A stretch of 64,000 nucleotides of DNA from Lunularia cruciata (lineage: Eukaryota > Streptophyta > Marchantiopsida > Lunulariales > Lunulariaceae): NCBI GenBank assembly GCA_948567375.1, contig OX419760.1:15810001-15874000 (forward strand), written 5' to 3'. Below the pieces are notes generated by a model, which saw nothing but the letters and a program-made list of their open reading frames with translations, was not told the DNA's origin and made no database searches. Positions 1 to 11,105 of this stretch are shown here, piece after piece (positions within the stretch are counted from its first letter, which is position 1; every line of letters starts with the position of its first letter). A program made the position numbers and the translations under genes.

Positions 1-138
1 TCTGGACTTTATCTTTGTGAATACCATCTGCAGGTACTCTGCTTCTGTTACTTCAAGAGTCTTTATAGAAACCTACAGCTTGTAACGATTGCACCAATTG
101 TCGGGGTTATATACTGATGTTTACTCGTTATTATGCAG
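1..138 (+). other. Probable intron of the S1/P1 nuclease-like gene
   Basis: This stretch precedes the acceptor ...TTATGCAG at 131-138. I could not recognise the preceding exon in it, which in plant homologues encodes the region just before the YNLTEA block, so I read it as intron. Confidence 0.45.
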
Positions 139-2397
139 ACAACAAGACAGAAGCAATGCTTTTCTTGGCCAATATCATTGGTGATATTCACCAGGTCGGT
201 TGTTATCCACGAGCATTCGCTGGCACGAGACAGAAACTGGCTTGATCTGGCTGCTAGATTTCATTGCCAAGTTGTTCATATTACTCATCAGTGAATTACT
301 GAATTTAACTGAAATATTAAAATTTCGATTTTCATGTTTTACTTCGAGCTAGTTCGAATTTGCATATGGGGCAATGACTCATAGCTACCACTACGAGTCA
401 GATTCAGAGCAAGTCCGGTCGGTCATACGTGGGTATGGGACTGGGTTGTTTACAAGCGGGTTCTGTATTCTATTATAGAAATATGTAATAGGCTATCGAG
501 TCGGGTCATGTGGATGTGAGACCGAGTTCTCGTAATGGATGCTGCATACGATTACTCAATATGGAAGAGGCTTTTTTACAAGTGAAAGACTAACGGTGTG
601 CTACTCATACAGCCCCTACGAGTAGGATTTGCAGGAGATGAAGGCGGTGACACCATTCGCGTCTATTGGTTGGACACAAAGAATGGGAGCAGCACCAGTC
701 TGTTTGAGGTGGGAAGTTTGTCCTCAAATACTACATCTTGTTCAAATTAAGTTTGTCTCTCGCTGGTTCGAAGAATTAAATTATGTTTACGGGCTTTCTT
801 GCATGGACGTATTGATCCTACGCACTATATTCCCCAAATTCGTCTCCTTCAACGCCGTCGGTAGAAATTATGTGTAAAAATGAAGCCCATATTCGTGAAG
901 ATCCAATTTCCGTACGAGATGCTTTATGCTTTTGTTGCAAGGATGGACTTCTTTTCACTCTGCAGATGTCATTTTTACTTCAACCGAGTTGTCTTATTCT
1001 CTCTTCGGAATATAGGAACGAAATTTTCTGTAAATATTTTTTGCGCTATTTTCGTTGACTCCCCAAGTCGGGGTTCACTACAGGCGACTCCTTCTCATCT
1101 CTTCTATACTGAGCGTAGCCACTATTTACGCTCTACGATACTTAAGATGAATATAGTCTCATCTAAGTAGGTTCCTTTCACTTATCACTTAACATGACAA
1201 AGTTGGGAACAAGGGCGGAAGCACTGAAATTATTTCATTTACGGTTAAGCCAGGTATGGGATTCAGTTATAATTCACGAAACAGAGGAGCGATATTTCAA
1301 TAAGAGTACCCCGACGTTCAACGAGACTTTGGTGGATATACTCGGCAACATGTCGCTAGCTATATATGCCAATCTCACTGTAAGCTCACCTGAACTTATC
1401 TTACGTATTAACTTTAAGTCAGAACTTTCAAGTTCTTCAGCTTTTGAATGATAGGAACTGCTTATACATTATCTCTACTGGTTTACGAACCTGCATCCAA
1501 AGAAACTTGGTAGTGTTGAAGCATTTCGTCTATGCTCATTCAAGTTTATATCTTAATTTACAGACTGCAGATATTACTGCGTGGGGTCCATGCCCTGGAG
1601 GCGTAGTCTCGTGCCCAGACGTGTGAGTATGCTCAAACATTGGTTCGATTAAGGATAACATCATTTGGTCCAAATTTCTCCTACAGTTTGTTCTGGTTGC
1701 AGTACATGTTTCAAAACTTGTAATCATGTGAGATGATAAACTTGCTAAGCAGATATGCAAAGGAGAGCATCGAACTGGCCTGTTCCTCGGCGTATGCAAA
1801 TGTAGCTCCCAATCAAATACTGATGGGTATGTATTCTCTCTTTCTTGCACGCTATTTTCTCTTGACAGACTGTTAGTACCGTTGTTGGAGTATATTTGTA
1901 AACTGCGGCTTGTATAGGAGGAAAGCAGTACTTAATATCAGTTTTATTTCGAGACTCTGGTTCCTTACCGTATGAATGATATTTGTTTCATGACAGATGA
2001 CTACTACCTCTCAAGACTGCCCGTTGTAGAGACAAGACTGAAACAAGCTGCTGTGAGGATTGCTTCAACATTCAACCGGATATTTGATCCAACTTACAAA
2101 GAAGCACCTTTACCTGCTCCTCCACCACCTGCCACGCCTACTGCTCCACCAACGTCCCCACCTGCACCTCCTGTAGCTCCAGTACCGCCAGTTCCCCCGG
2201 TGAATCCAGTCCCCATTCCTCCAGTAGTTCCAGTTCCCCCGGTAACACCAGCTCCTCCAGTTACGCCTGCCCCTCCTTTGGTTTCAGTTCCCCCAGTTGC
2301 CCCAGTACCTGTGGCACCTGCTCCAGTTAATGTTACTCCTCCAGCACCAGTTGTCATTCCAGTACCTCCTGTGGTTGGAACTCCGGTAGGCCCTTGA
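139..2397 (+). CDS. S1/P1-family nuclease-like protein, last six exons (5' part outside window), with proline-rich C-terminal tail
   Basis: The proposed exons are 139-194, 613-708, 1254-1379, 1564-1622, 1753-1826 and 1997-2397. All junctions are AG/GT and the phases join without a stop, giving 269 residues. The product follows plant ENDO/BFN nucleases block by block: NIIGDIHQ, then PLRVGFAGDEGGDTI, VWDSVII, CPGGVVSC-PDVYAKESIELAC, and DDYYLSRLPVVETRLKQA. These enzymes are secreted, three-zinc, single-strand DNA/RNA nucleases of senescence and cell death. Here the zinc-ligand histidines numbered 116, 126 and 149 in P1 nuclease are Asn, Arg and Phe, while the Asp ligands at 120 and 153 remain. 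The conserved cysteines are present, and there are several N-glycosylation sequons. After IASTFNRIFDPTYKEA come about 97 residues made almost only of Pro, Ala, Val and Thr, which ordinary family members lack. The N-terminal half, with the signal peptide and the first ligands, lies off the left edge. Family membership is secure; activity is doubtful. Splice sites are inferred by eye. Confidence 0.87.
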
Positions 2398-4257
2398 GGC
2401 TCTTGTGCCACACTCTGAAATCCAGAAGGTAATTTCGTTCTGCTTTCCATACCTTCCCAACAGTTGCCGACGATGGTATTTGAATTGACAAACGGTTCTG
2501 GTTCTGAGCGGATGAAGTTGTAACTTACATCCAACTCTGTATTGCAACAACGAATGAGATGTTTCCTGAGCACTGTCTTGTGTTTGATACTAACCAGCTT
2601 CTCAGTGTTTAGAAGATGCTATCTCATTTGGTCTTCCTCTGGCTTGTCAGTGTCCAAGATATTATCGAATAAATGGACAAATTATTTTGAGAAAACCAAT
2701 TACATGCCATTTTCCCTTGTTCTGTCTAATGAGATAGTTTTTCCACGTTTGTTGTCTTTGCAGAACCTTCTCGCTGGATCGAAGAGACAGTCGAGACGAA
2801 TCAAGTCAATGAAGTCTTGAACTCTGAGTTGTTATGATATTCAAGGTTTAGTCTCGGCAATTGTAGTTTTTCCTCCCTTCGGTTTCTCATTAGTAAAAGA
2901 TGACTCATTCTTGACATGTAAAAGAGGGAAGATGTGCGGTAGAGTTACAGACGAGGCTTAGGACTAGTCGTCGCCATTCCAAATTCTTTATTCATAGAGC
3001 AAACTAAAAGTAAACTTGCATGGGAGTTATCTCCTGCAGATGAAATGGTTTTTTGTATTTGAATCTTCAAGACTGAAAACTCAAGCCTTGACTTATCCTT
3101 TGATCCTATATTTGATTAATCAAGTTCAATGTTACTCTCAGAACAATGAATGGCTCATCGCAGCATTCTAGCATGATAATCAATGTGATCAATCCTATTT
3201 TTACATTTCATACCCATCATAAGCTGGATTTTCTGGACTCAGTGTTTAGTATTTGCATAATTCGCAATCTTCGATTGTCCCTTTGGAAAACATATGTTGT
3301 GATTAAACACTATACTTCCATCAAGAGGTCTCTTCCTGAATTTGATCTTTGCTTAGACTTCGTAGTTAGCATAACTATCATAAACTGGTTCTTTCTGAAT
3401 TTGATAATTGCGAATATGTCGCAGAGCTGAGCGTTCGCAAAGCACTAGAAAACAAATGTGGCACTGGTTCACCCACGTTTTCTTAAATCACTGCGGATAA
3501 AAAGCAATGACGAGAAACTCCCTACTCGTCCACTTAGTCATAAATCCCTGCGATCTGGTGTTTACAGAATGCCTTTCCTTGTCACTAACGTATTGCTGGA
3601 ATTGTTTATTCTAAGTTCGGATCTCCGCTCCATGCAATGTATGCATGCCTCAGCTTACCTGCAAATTCTCTTCTGCTAAATTTGCCCGCACATCTTCTCC
3701 ATCTGTATTCGCTACACATGCTCGGTGGTGGCTTACTTTCCACTTCCGTTCTGACCTTGACCCTACAAAACATGTATAACAGAAGAAATCACCACCAAGT
3801 ATATATGGTAATAACAGGGATGTTCTCACATTTCGACTCCAGGTGATATCCAGGTCAGTTGCGTACTTTGAACCTTGTGATTATTGCTGTCTGCTCCGCT
3901 TTGCTGCCATTCCGATACACTCTAAACCTGGTATGGATCGTGATTCTTGTATGCTTTGTACTATACAGGTTGGAACTAACAGTGCTCTACCTCCTTGTCG
4001 TCTTAGTGTGCAACGCTCTCAAGGAGAACTTACTCTATTGCTCGTGAGTGCCCAGGCAGAGCAATACGGAAACTCGAGGAGAAAGGTCCTTGCATTTGCA
4101 TGCATCTATCTCGGCACTGATGAAATCTGTACGATCTGGGCGATCCACGATTTCGTCCAGACTTAGCATGGAACCTTCTACTTCCTTTCCGTGTGCTTTT
4201 AATGTTAATGGGCTCATGTTGACATAGAGCATGCAGAGGTTAATCCCCATTTTAGTA
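2398..4257. other. 3' flank of the nuclease-like gene; no gene seen
   Basis: The first few hundred bases are probably the 3' UTR; an AATAAA lies near 2668. The open frames in the rest are short, show no family motif and have no consistent splice structure. Confidence 0.5.
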
Positions 4258-4400
4258 GGGAAAGGCGACCGCGTAGGATAACAAGAAGGATAGGAAGACC
4301 CCATCATGCTATGCAAGGATTAAACGGAAGAGGTAGCATGGGGCTAAGCCCCACTAGTATCGGTATAAGAAATCTGTCCTACTGCAGCTGCACATTCTAA
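4258..4400 (-). repeat. LINE-like element, 3'-end fragment
   Basis: On the minus strand this matches the 3' end of the long LINE-like copies at 18.7 and 44.05 kb. Shared blocks include GAAGACCCCATCA, GGGGCTAAGCCCC and AGAAATCTG on the plus strand, plus the terminal GGCGACCGCGTAGGA. No reverse-transcriptase part is present. Confidence 0.7.
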
Positions 4401-4535
4401 CACCAGTACTCGTTCCTGGGGCATGTAGAGCTTTTTGACCAGGAGAGTGATTTAGTTGAAGTCCTCTCCACTAACACTGTGATGATGCAAGCGGCCGTTC
4501 TCAAAGCTACACTTTCTCGCAATAACCCTTGCCTG

Positions 4536-4583
4536 CAGGTACATATACATTACGCCATGCTACGCGTAATGTATATGTACCTG
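4536..4583. repeat. Perfect 20-bp inverted repeat with 8-base loop
   Basis: The arm 4536-4555 (CAGGTACATATACATTACGC) is the exact reverse complement of 4564-4583, separated by CATGCTAC. A third, partial copy of the TATAATGTATATGTA motif follows at once. It would form a stable hairpin in RNA or cruciform DNA. Confidence 0.9.
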
Positions 4584-4726
4584 TATAATGTATATGTATA
4601 CGTAGATAATCATCCGAATCACCATCGTTCTAACTTTTATCTGCGGGCAAGTTCAGGTAGAGGTTTACATATCTATGCAACTGACAGTTCCGAAGATTTT
4701 CCAAGTTTGCTGTCAAATGTCGGATT

Positions 4727-4749
4727 CAGGTCAGGTCAGGTCAGGTCAG
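4727..4749. repeat. CAGGT pentanucleotide microsatellite
   Basis: Four full copies and one partial copy of CAGGT run in tandem in non-coding sequence. Confidence 0.9.
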
Positions 4750-7700
4750 ATATTGGCAAGGAACCACGTAGTTTACTACGGGTTCTGTACTCCATTATTC
4801 GGTGCCTTGCAGTCTTCGATATCTGTCCTTTTAGAGTAAGAACGTTATGTCTAAATTCCAGGTATCCATTAGGAAGTGCTCTACATTGCACTCGTCCATG
4901 TAACAACCAATATAATTCCGTCGGCGACTTATCTTCTCGTTTCTATTCATGTTAGCCTCTTTCTTCGAGCTTTGTGTTACTTTTCCCTTCATGTTTTGGA
5001 TTCTCCATTTCATTTTTTCTTTCGGGGTAGTACTATTCGTCTCGGTTTTCTCTCTTTGTTTGTATCGTGCGTTCTTTTGTACCGGTTCGAGTAGGCTTCC
5101 CCTCATTTGTCCATTGCAACGTTTGCACTTGTCTTCTGCAGAGGAGGACACATTTGATAACAATCACCTCTTTCTCACCTACATCATAAGTATGACGTTG
5201 CGGGAACAATCCGAATTCGATCTTTGCCCACGTAGATCGCATTAACCACAAGGCACATGATATGTGTCTATAAAGTTTATGTGACGAAGTTTATTTCTGG
5301 AAGCGTTTCTACAATATCGTTGCGATTGACTTCAACATGTTTTGACAACAGATATAGAAGAAAATCTATGCAATTTTCGCGTAATGCAAAGGCAATAAGA
5401 CAAGCCAAATAAGCTATATGAGACAAACCATACAAGCTATGGGTTATTTTAGCTTATTCATTTCATTAGTGTCAATAACACGATAATAACACCGGATGTC
5501 GATTTTCATTAAGGTACAAAATGGGATTTGGACATTGTATAGCCCAGAATTAGTGAATAGGTTGGTGAATGATTTGTATGATACAGACTTATAAATTTGG
5601 AAGGATGACTCTAGATAGTTAAAATTGAATACAAGAAGATAGTATAGTTTTCACCTTCATTGTACTTAACATAGTTTAATAATCTAAGAGAATCACTGAT
5701 TTAAAATCCTCTATCTGGCTGCTTATATTAACCGATTGCTTTGGGAATGCCCCTTATCTTAAAGTACACCCGTTTCAAGAATGAACGGATTTGTATCTTC
5801 TATCACCTTTGTAAAGCTTTAGAGTAAATTTAATACTAGATTTCTCCATCTTACAACCCACTTAGTGCCAGATTTCTTCATCTTACAATCCATCCAGTAA
5901 AGCGTGCAATAAATTTCTTCATCGTCTTTTTTAGTCATAGTTTCCATACATGTAAAAAAAAGTCCTAAAAAATATCATTTTGGTATAGTATTTCAGATCG
6001 TCCACAATTGCACAATTCTCCATTGACCATCACAGGAATTATACTTTGAGAAGTAAGAAGTCAAAGTGGTTGTCTATTGTATTTCATAGAAAAAGTAAGT
6101 ACTTTGTCCATGGCTTGTCCTGTATGGACCTGTGGTTGCTCCATCTTGACTTCCTCCTCCATCTCCCACTTTTGTGCTTATTCTTAAATTCAAAATTGCA
6201 ATTTTGAATGCTTGTTATGAGCAAACAAGAAATATGATAAATGCCTATTTGCCTATTACAAACGTTTTGACAATCAAACATAAAACACCCTTTACAAGGC
6301 AAGTATGGAAAACTTCTAAGTATGAATTTCGAACGCTATAGAGGCAGCATGGGAGCTTTCCTTGACCTCTTTTTGCTTAAATTAAAATTTTGGCAGAAGT
6401 CAATGGAGTAGATAGATGTTAATGAGGGCTAATTAGGGAGAACCGAATCTCTCGAGCTTTTGCGCACATGCTACAAGGAAACAGTAGATTTCTGTCAATC
6501 GCATGTCATCATGAGGACCAACACGGGGAATACACATCTATAAAGTTGGCTAGAAACCGTCTTATCCATTCAAACTCCCATGCTCGTGATCTCAGATCTA
6601 ACGTGACGAGATGAAACATGGAAAAAGTCTAACAAATTTACTATCTGAATCAACTGTCAAGTGTTGACAACGACAATTTTCACCATTGAGGTCAATGAGA
6701 AAAAAGGAAGAAAAAGAGGATTAAAGTATGTACAGCGGTGTACGCGCTGGTCAATAGGAGAGAATACTACTAGCAGTCAACACCAAGGCTAAATAAAGGA
6801 AAGTAGAGGATAGGAAGCAATAGACAAACTTCACAACATCCGAAATTCTTTGTCTTTTCGGTTTTAAACTTATGGGATAAGCCGAAGGTCATTCACTCAC
6901 ATGGTCTCGTCCCACATACTACCTTTGAATGCTATGGTCCTGGTATCCTTGGTGTCACAAGCTTCTTGGTGAAGTAAACCAAGCACTAAAATAACAATTA
7001 TGGTTTTTGACTTTTTGTCTGGTTTTGAACATGTTTTGTGTTTGGTTATTTTGTGGCTTGGACTTCTTGAATCAACGCCTATGTCTGGATCTTAAAATGT
7101 GAGGAACAATAGTTATACTTTTGAAGAACTTGTGAAATAAGTTAAGATGAATGGGAGAGTGAACTTGTTAAAGGTTTGATTCTACGGGAAGTGAGCTTAG
7201 GACCCAAGTTCTCATTTAAGAAATATATGAATTCATTTATAAAAAACGTATAGTAGCAACTCTACGTTTCTACCTTGAGGATACAATAGATAGCAATTCA
7301 TACATTACTTTGAATTTTATGCAAACATTAGTTTGGGATGCTACCTCGTTGATGAATACAAGGGAAAATACAAAAAACTACTCATAAAAGCTAAGAACTA
7401 AACAAATGTTGTTTTTTGTTGCAAAATACAATATTTGTTTTGCAAAGGTAATATGTGAATCATCTTATCAGAAATTACACTTCAAAGGAAAATCATATTT
7501 TGTGTCTATATAAAGAATACCATTATCTTTAATGAAACCTTCTTTCAACATAGTCATTCATCAGAACTGTTGTTTACTAATTAAATTTTTTTATTACATT
7601 TGCATAGACATGAACTGAACGTTGCACATGAACATTTACTCGCATCAAAACCTTGAATGTTAAACTCAAGTAAATTCCTTATTCCCAAAACTCTAGTTTA

Positions 7701-9894
7701 CTAGAGTTTGGTTTTAAAATTTTTGAGAAAGATGTTTTGTTATATCAAGGACATACATTGCTCTCCCTCGTCAACCAAAGCTTTCAAGAGTACCAAAAAA
7801 TAATCAAAAGTGCCTAAAAACCTAAAATTGAGTTATTTAATTTTTAAAAATGTTATCAAGGATGTTAATTTATCTCAAGGCATGATGATGAGTATAGCTG
7901 TCCCTCCTTGAACCTAGGAACCAAAAATATAAATTTAGAAAAATACTAGTAAATCACAAAAAGCTCAATTCACCTTTGACTTTTTAGTATTTTTCACGTT
8001 TTTGACTTTTCAAAATTTTAACATGTAGTCAAAGTCTATATCGCTCCCTACTCGGGCTGAAGACCAAAGGAATATCACCTTTTTAGATATATTGTAATGC
8101 AGCAAAAACTTTTTTACAAATTTGTACTGTAACTCAGCAAAAACGGGGTTTCAATTACATATTTCAAATTTTCCAAGAGTGCAGTCATTTCCATAAAATT
8201 TTATGCTATGAATAGTAGACACTTACCCCACTAAAATTAAAGGATGCCGGAAAGAAGATTCCGGAAATTTCCGAGAAACTAGGAAAACATTTTACAGAAA
8301 TGTACTTAAATTCCGTAAAGTCTTTCTTGGTCACTTTCGACCTCACCCCATTATATTTTATGGGATGACCCGTAAATTGTTATACAGGATCGCTACGGAA
8401 TCCGTAAGTTCCCCATTGAAACTCCCTATGCTATACTTCTTTCAAAAGCTAGTTAGCACCATGCCTGCTTTCTCTACCATTTTCTTATCTTTTACTTGAG
8501 TATATATGTGAGTCTTACTCTTTTTAGTTTCAAAATGTTTTAATTCTAGAAGGATAGTGATTAAATAAAATACTTTATTTCACAAGTGTTAGAAATAAAA
8601 TATTTTATTTATATACTTATATATAAGCTATTTCTGATAAAATGTATAAATATGTTTGAATTGGATATAAGAGTTGTCAAAATGGATATTTTTTATCACC
8701 AAAATGCTTTTGGAAACCGGGTTTTGGCATGATAGAAGCTCTATTTGCAGTGAATAGATAGAATAGAATTAACATTGACCTTAATATTGACATTCTAATA
8801 ACATATATAAATACACCTATAACCTTGGAGAATCCAAAACTCATAAGATTCTTGATAACCTACACATGAGAAAGCCTAGACTCCAAGAATCCCAAAATCA
8901 CTAAGAAAAACAATATTTCAAATGTTATTTCACATCTTGATCTAATTTGAAGAATGACTAAATCTTTATGGTTATTATTTTCATACTAGTCTGTTACCTG
9001 TCCTCCGGCCACAATGAAAGAAAACAAGTCTGTACTCCTGACCCATCTGCACTGTAAGTCTAAAGACCATATTCCGGAGTCGCCAAGTATCACGCCAGAA
9101 CCCAATTGTAATATATATATATATATATATAGAGTCTTTAGATAGTTATTTATGACAGAAATCTAATGAATATTAAGGATTTCCAATTCTGTGTTTACAG
9201 ATTTTTATAGTCATTCCATAAAACATTTCGTGAGTTGTCTAAAGAGGTATATTGTAATATCTCATGGGCTCTTTGTTTATAATTGCAAAGCCAATGATCT
9301 TTATCTTAATCACTAAAATCTAGCATTCTCGGAATCTCCTTTCAAGGATCGTTCAAATGGCAAATCAACTCTATACAATATACAATAAATTTGTATTGAT
9401 GGTCGAGCTAGTATTGTAATCATTCCATCACTTTAGTAATAGAAACCTCTCTCCAATCTTAATTGTGGATTTGAGAGAATTTTTATGTTTGGTTAAAGTT
9501 TAAACTTCAAGACAAGATTTGAGATTAACACAATAAGATATCGAATTTTTACAGTTTAAAACAGAGGTCCACTCTTTTAAGTAGACGTACGTAAACATAT
9601 GCGATAAATGAAAGGATGTATACCATCCTTAGAATACATATACTTATTTAATGAGGGGCTATATTCTTGATGGAAAATTCATCTTCATGTTTTTTTAATA
9701 GACATGTGTGTATTTCAACTATTCTATTTTTATACATATCATATTCTAATATGTTCCTTAACTCTTGTATTATGCCTTGGATAAGAAATATTGGAGTTAT
9801 TTACATTCCTCTTTGTACTCTACTCTATTTCTAAAAGCTCAACTCAATTACATGAGCGCAACGAAAGAGAAACCACATACCGGCTGAGCGTGTG
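4750..9894. other. AT-rich intergenic DNA; no gene seen
   Basis: Apart from a TA microsatellite near 9.1 kb I find no open frame with a family motif and no convincing terminal repeats. The stretch 5.3-9 kb is strongly AT-rich and may hold old, unrecognisable transposon remains. Confidence 0.5.
9109..9131. repeat. TA dinucleotide microsatellite
   Basis: About eleven uninterrupted TA units. Confidence 0.9.
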
Positions 9895-9934
9895 GGGTTA
9901 TTATAATAACCCTTAAGTTATTATAATAACTTAA
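9895..9934. repeat. Two adjacent perfect palindromes
   Basis: GGGTTATTATAATAACCC (9895-9912) and the 22-bp palindrome at 9913-9934 lie directly side by side. Both are built around the same 14-base core GTTATTATAATAAC, flanked by GGG/CCC in the first and TTAA/TTAA in the second. Confidence 0.9.
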
Positions 9935-9985
9935 ACGCATGTTCGTCTCAATCCACTGGAAAATCAGTTTCACTTGCGATAATTC

Positions 9986-10050
9986 GACATGGATGCCTCA
10001 TAAACTAGATTTGTTCATTTGACATGGATGCCTCATAAATTAGATTTGTT
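9986..10050. repeat. 35-bp-period tandem duplication
   Basis: The motif starting GACATGGATGCCTCATAAA occurs at 9986 and again at 10021, with one internal C/T difference across about 31 bases. Confidence 0.85.
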
Positions 10051-10351
10051 CGGAGTATATATAGGTATAAGAGAACAGATGCTGTTTTGGGAACAGGTTA
10101 TCCAGAACTCATGAGTTGCAAACGATCGTTAAGCAAGATATACATGGTACGCAACGCTAGAGTAGTATGAAATCCCTAAGTTGGAATGCATGGAAGGTAT
10201 CCGATAGCAATGGCATAATCGAAGCAAACATATTGGAACAACTGCATATATAGAGAAGAAACATCAGCAAATGAAAGGCGAAGTAAATGTCATTGAGAAA
10301 CCAGTAGATAACAACACGCATATTTGAGAGGCAGCCATCAAAGAAGCGGAT

Positions 10352-10566
10352 GCCGCCGACCTCCCACATCAGTAGAGAAAAAATACATCAGGAATAAACG
10401 GCCGACCTCCCACGTCAGCAGAGAGAAAATACATCAGGAATAAACGGCCAACTTAAACAGAGGGAGAAAAACTGGTATCAAGAGTACCTCCCACATCAGC
10501 AGAGAAAAAATACATCAGAAATAAACGGCCAACTTAAACGGATGGAGAAAAACTGGTATCAAGAGT
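10352..10566. repeat. Composite tandem repeat, about 48-bp and longer units
   Basis: Units with CTCCCACATCAGCAGAG, AAAATACATCAG and AATAAACGGCC repeat three times, alternating with a block carrying GGAGAAAAACTGGTATCAAG that occurs twice. The order is two short units, then two long units. I see no coding potential. Confidence 0.85.
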
Positions 10567-10706
10567 ACGTAGTATATATGTATGTGTATATATATTAAAT
10601 TAAACTTTGTTCCTTTAAGGCTGTAAGATGATGAATGCAAAATGGATATGATAAAAAATTCTGTAATATTAATTTAAAATATAAATATGAAAATACCCCA
10701 AGGAAA

Positions 10707-10733
10707 GGGGGGGGGGGGGGGGGGGGGGGGGGG
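10707..10733. repeat. Homopolymer run of 27 G
   Basis: An uninterrupted run of G. It creates artificial poly-Gly and poly-Pro open frames on the two strands, and its true length is uncertain because long homopolymers are error-prone in sequencing. Confidence 0.85.
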
Positions 10734-11032
10734 AAGAGTAGAAGGGGAAAGAAAGTGCAAAAGGGAAAAAGGGAGTTTGAGACCCAAAGGTCCCAAACAT
10801 TCATAAATAAACAAAGACATACACTAGGAGGGCCCAAAGGGACCCGAGGGGAAAGCATGTCCTGGGTTAAATATGATCGAACCACTACCTTATGAATGAG
10901 TATATGCTATTACAAAGGTTGTGATCTTCATCATTGTGTAAAGATAAAAGAGAACAACTTTTAATAGATATTTCTCTGGACTGTCGTTTGGACCTTGCAT
11001 TTGGTCCTCCGTAGTAGGACACTACTATAGAA

Positions 11033-11105
11033 AAGAAAAGGGCGAGCGCGTAGAAAACACGAAGGATGTACAAGGGTACAAGGACACAAAATAGGTAAAA
11101 TGGCA
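11033..11105 (-). repeat. LINE-like element, 3'-end fragment
   Basis: It shares GCGCGTAGAAAACACGAAGG and a later AGGTAAAATGG block with the 3' ends of the long LINE-like copies, in the same order and spacing type. Confidence 0.6.

Noticed and set aside
2094-2573. Gly-rich 159-residue frame on the minus strand
   Set aside because: It is the antisense of the proline-rich tail; Gly codons mirror Pro codons. The plus frame joins a recognisable nuclease exon.
10595-10895. Poly-Pro and poly-Gly frames
   Set aside because: They are produced by the G homopolymer; there is no other coding support.
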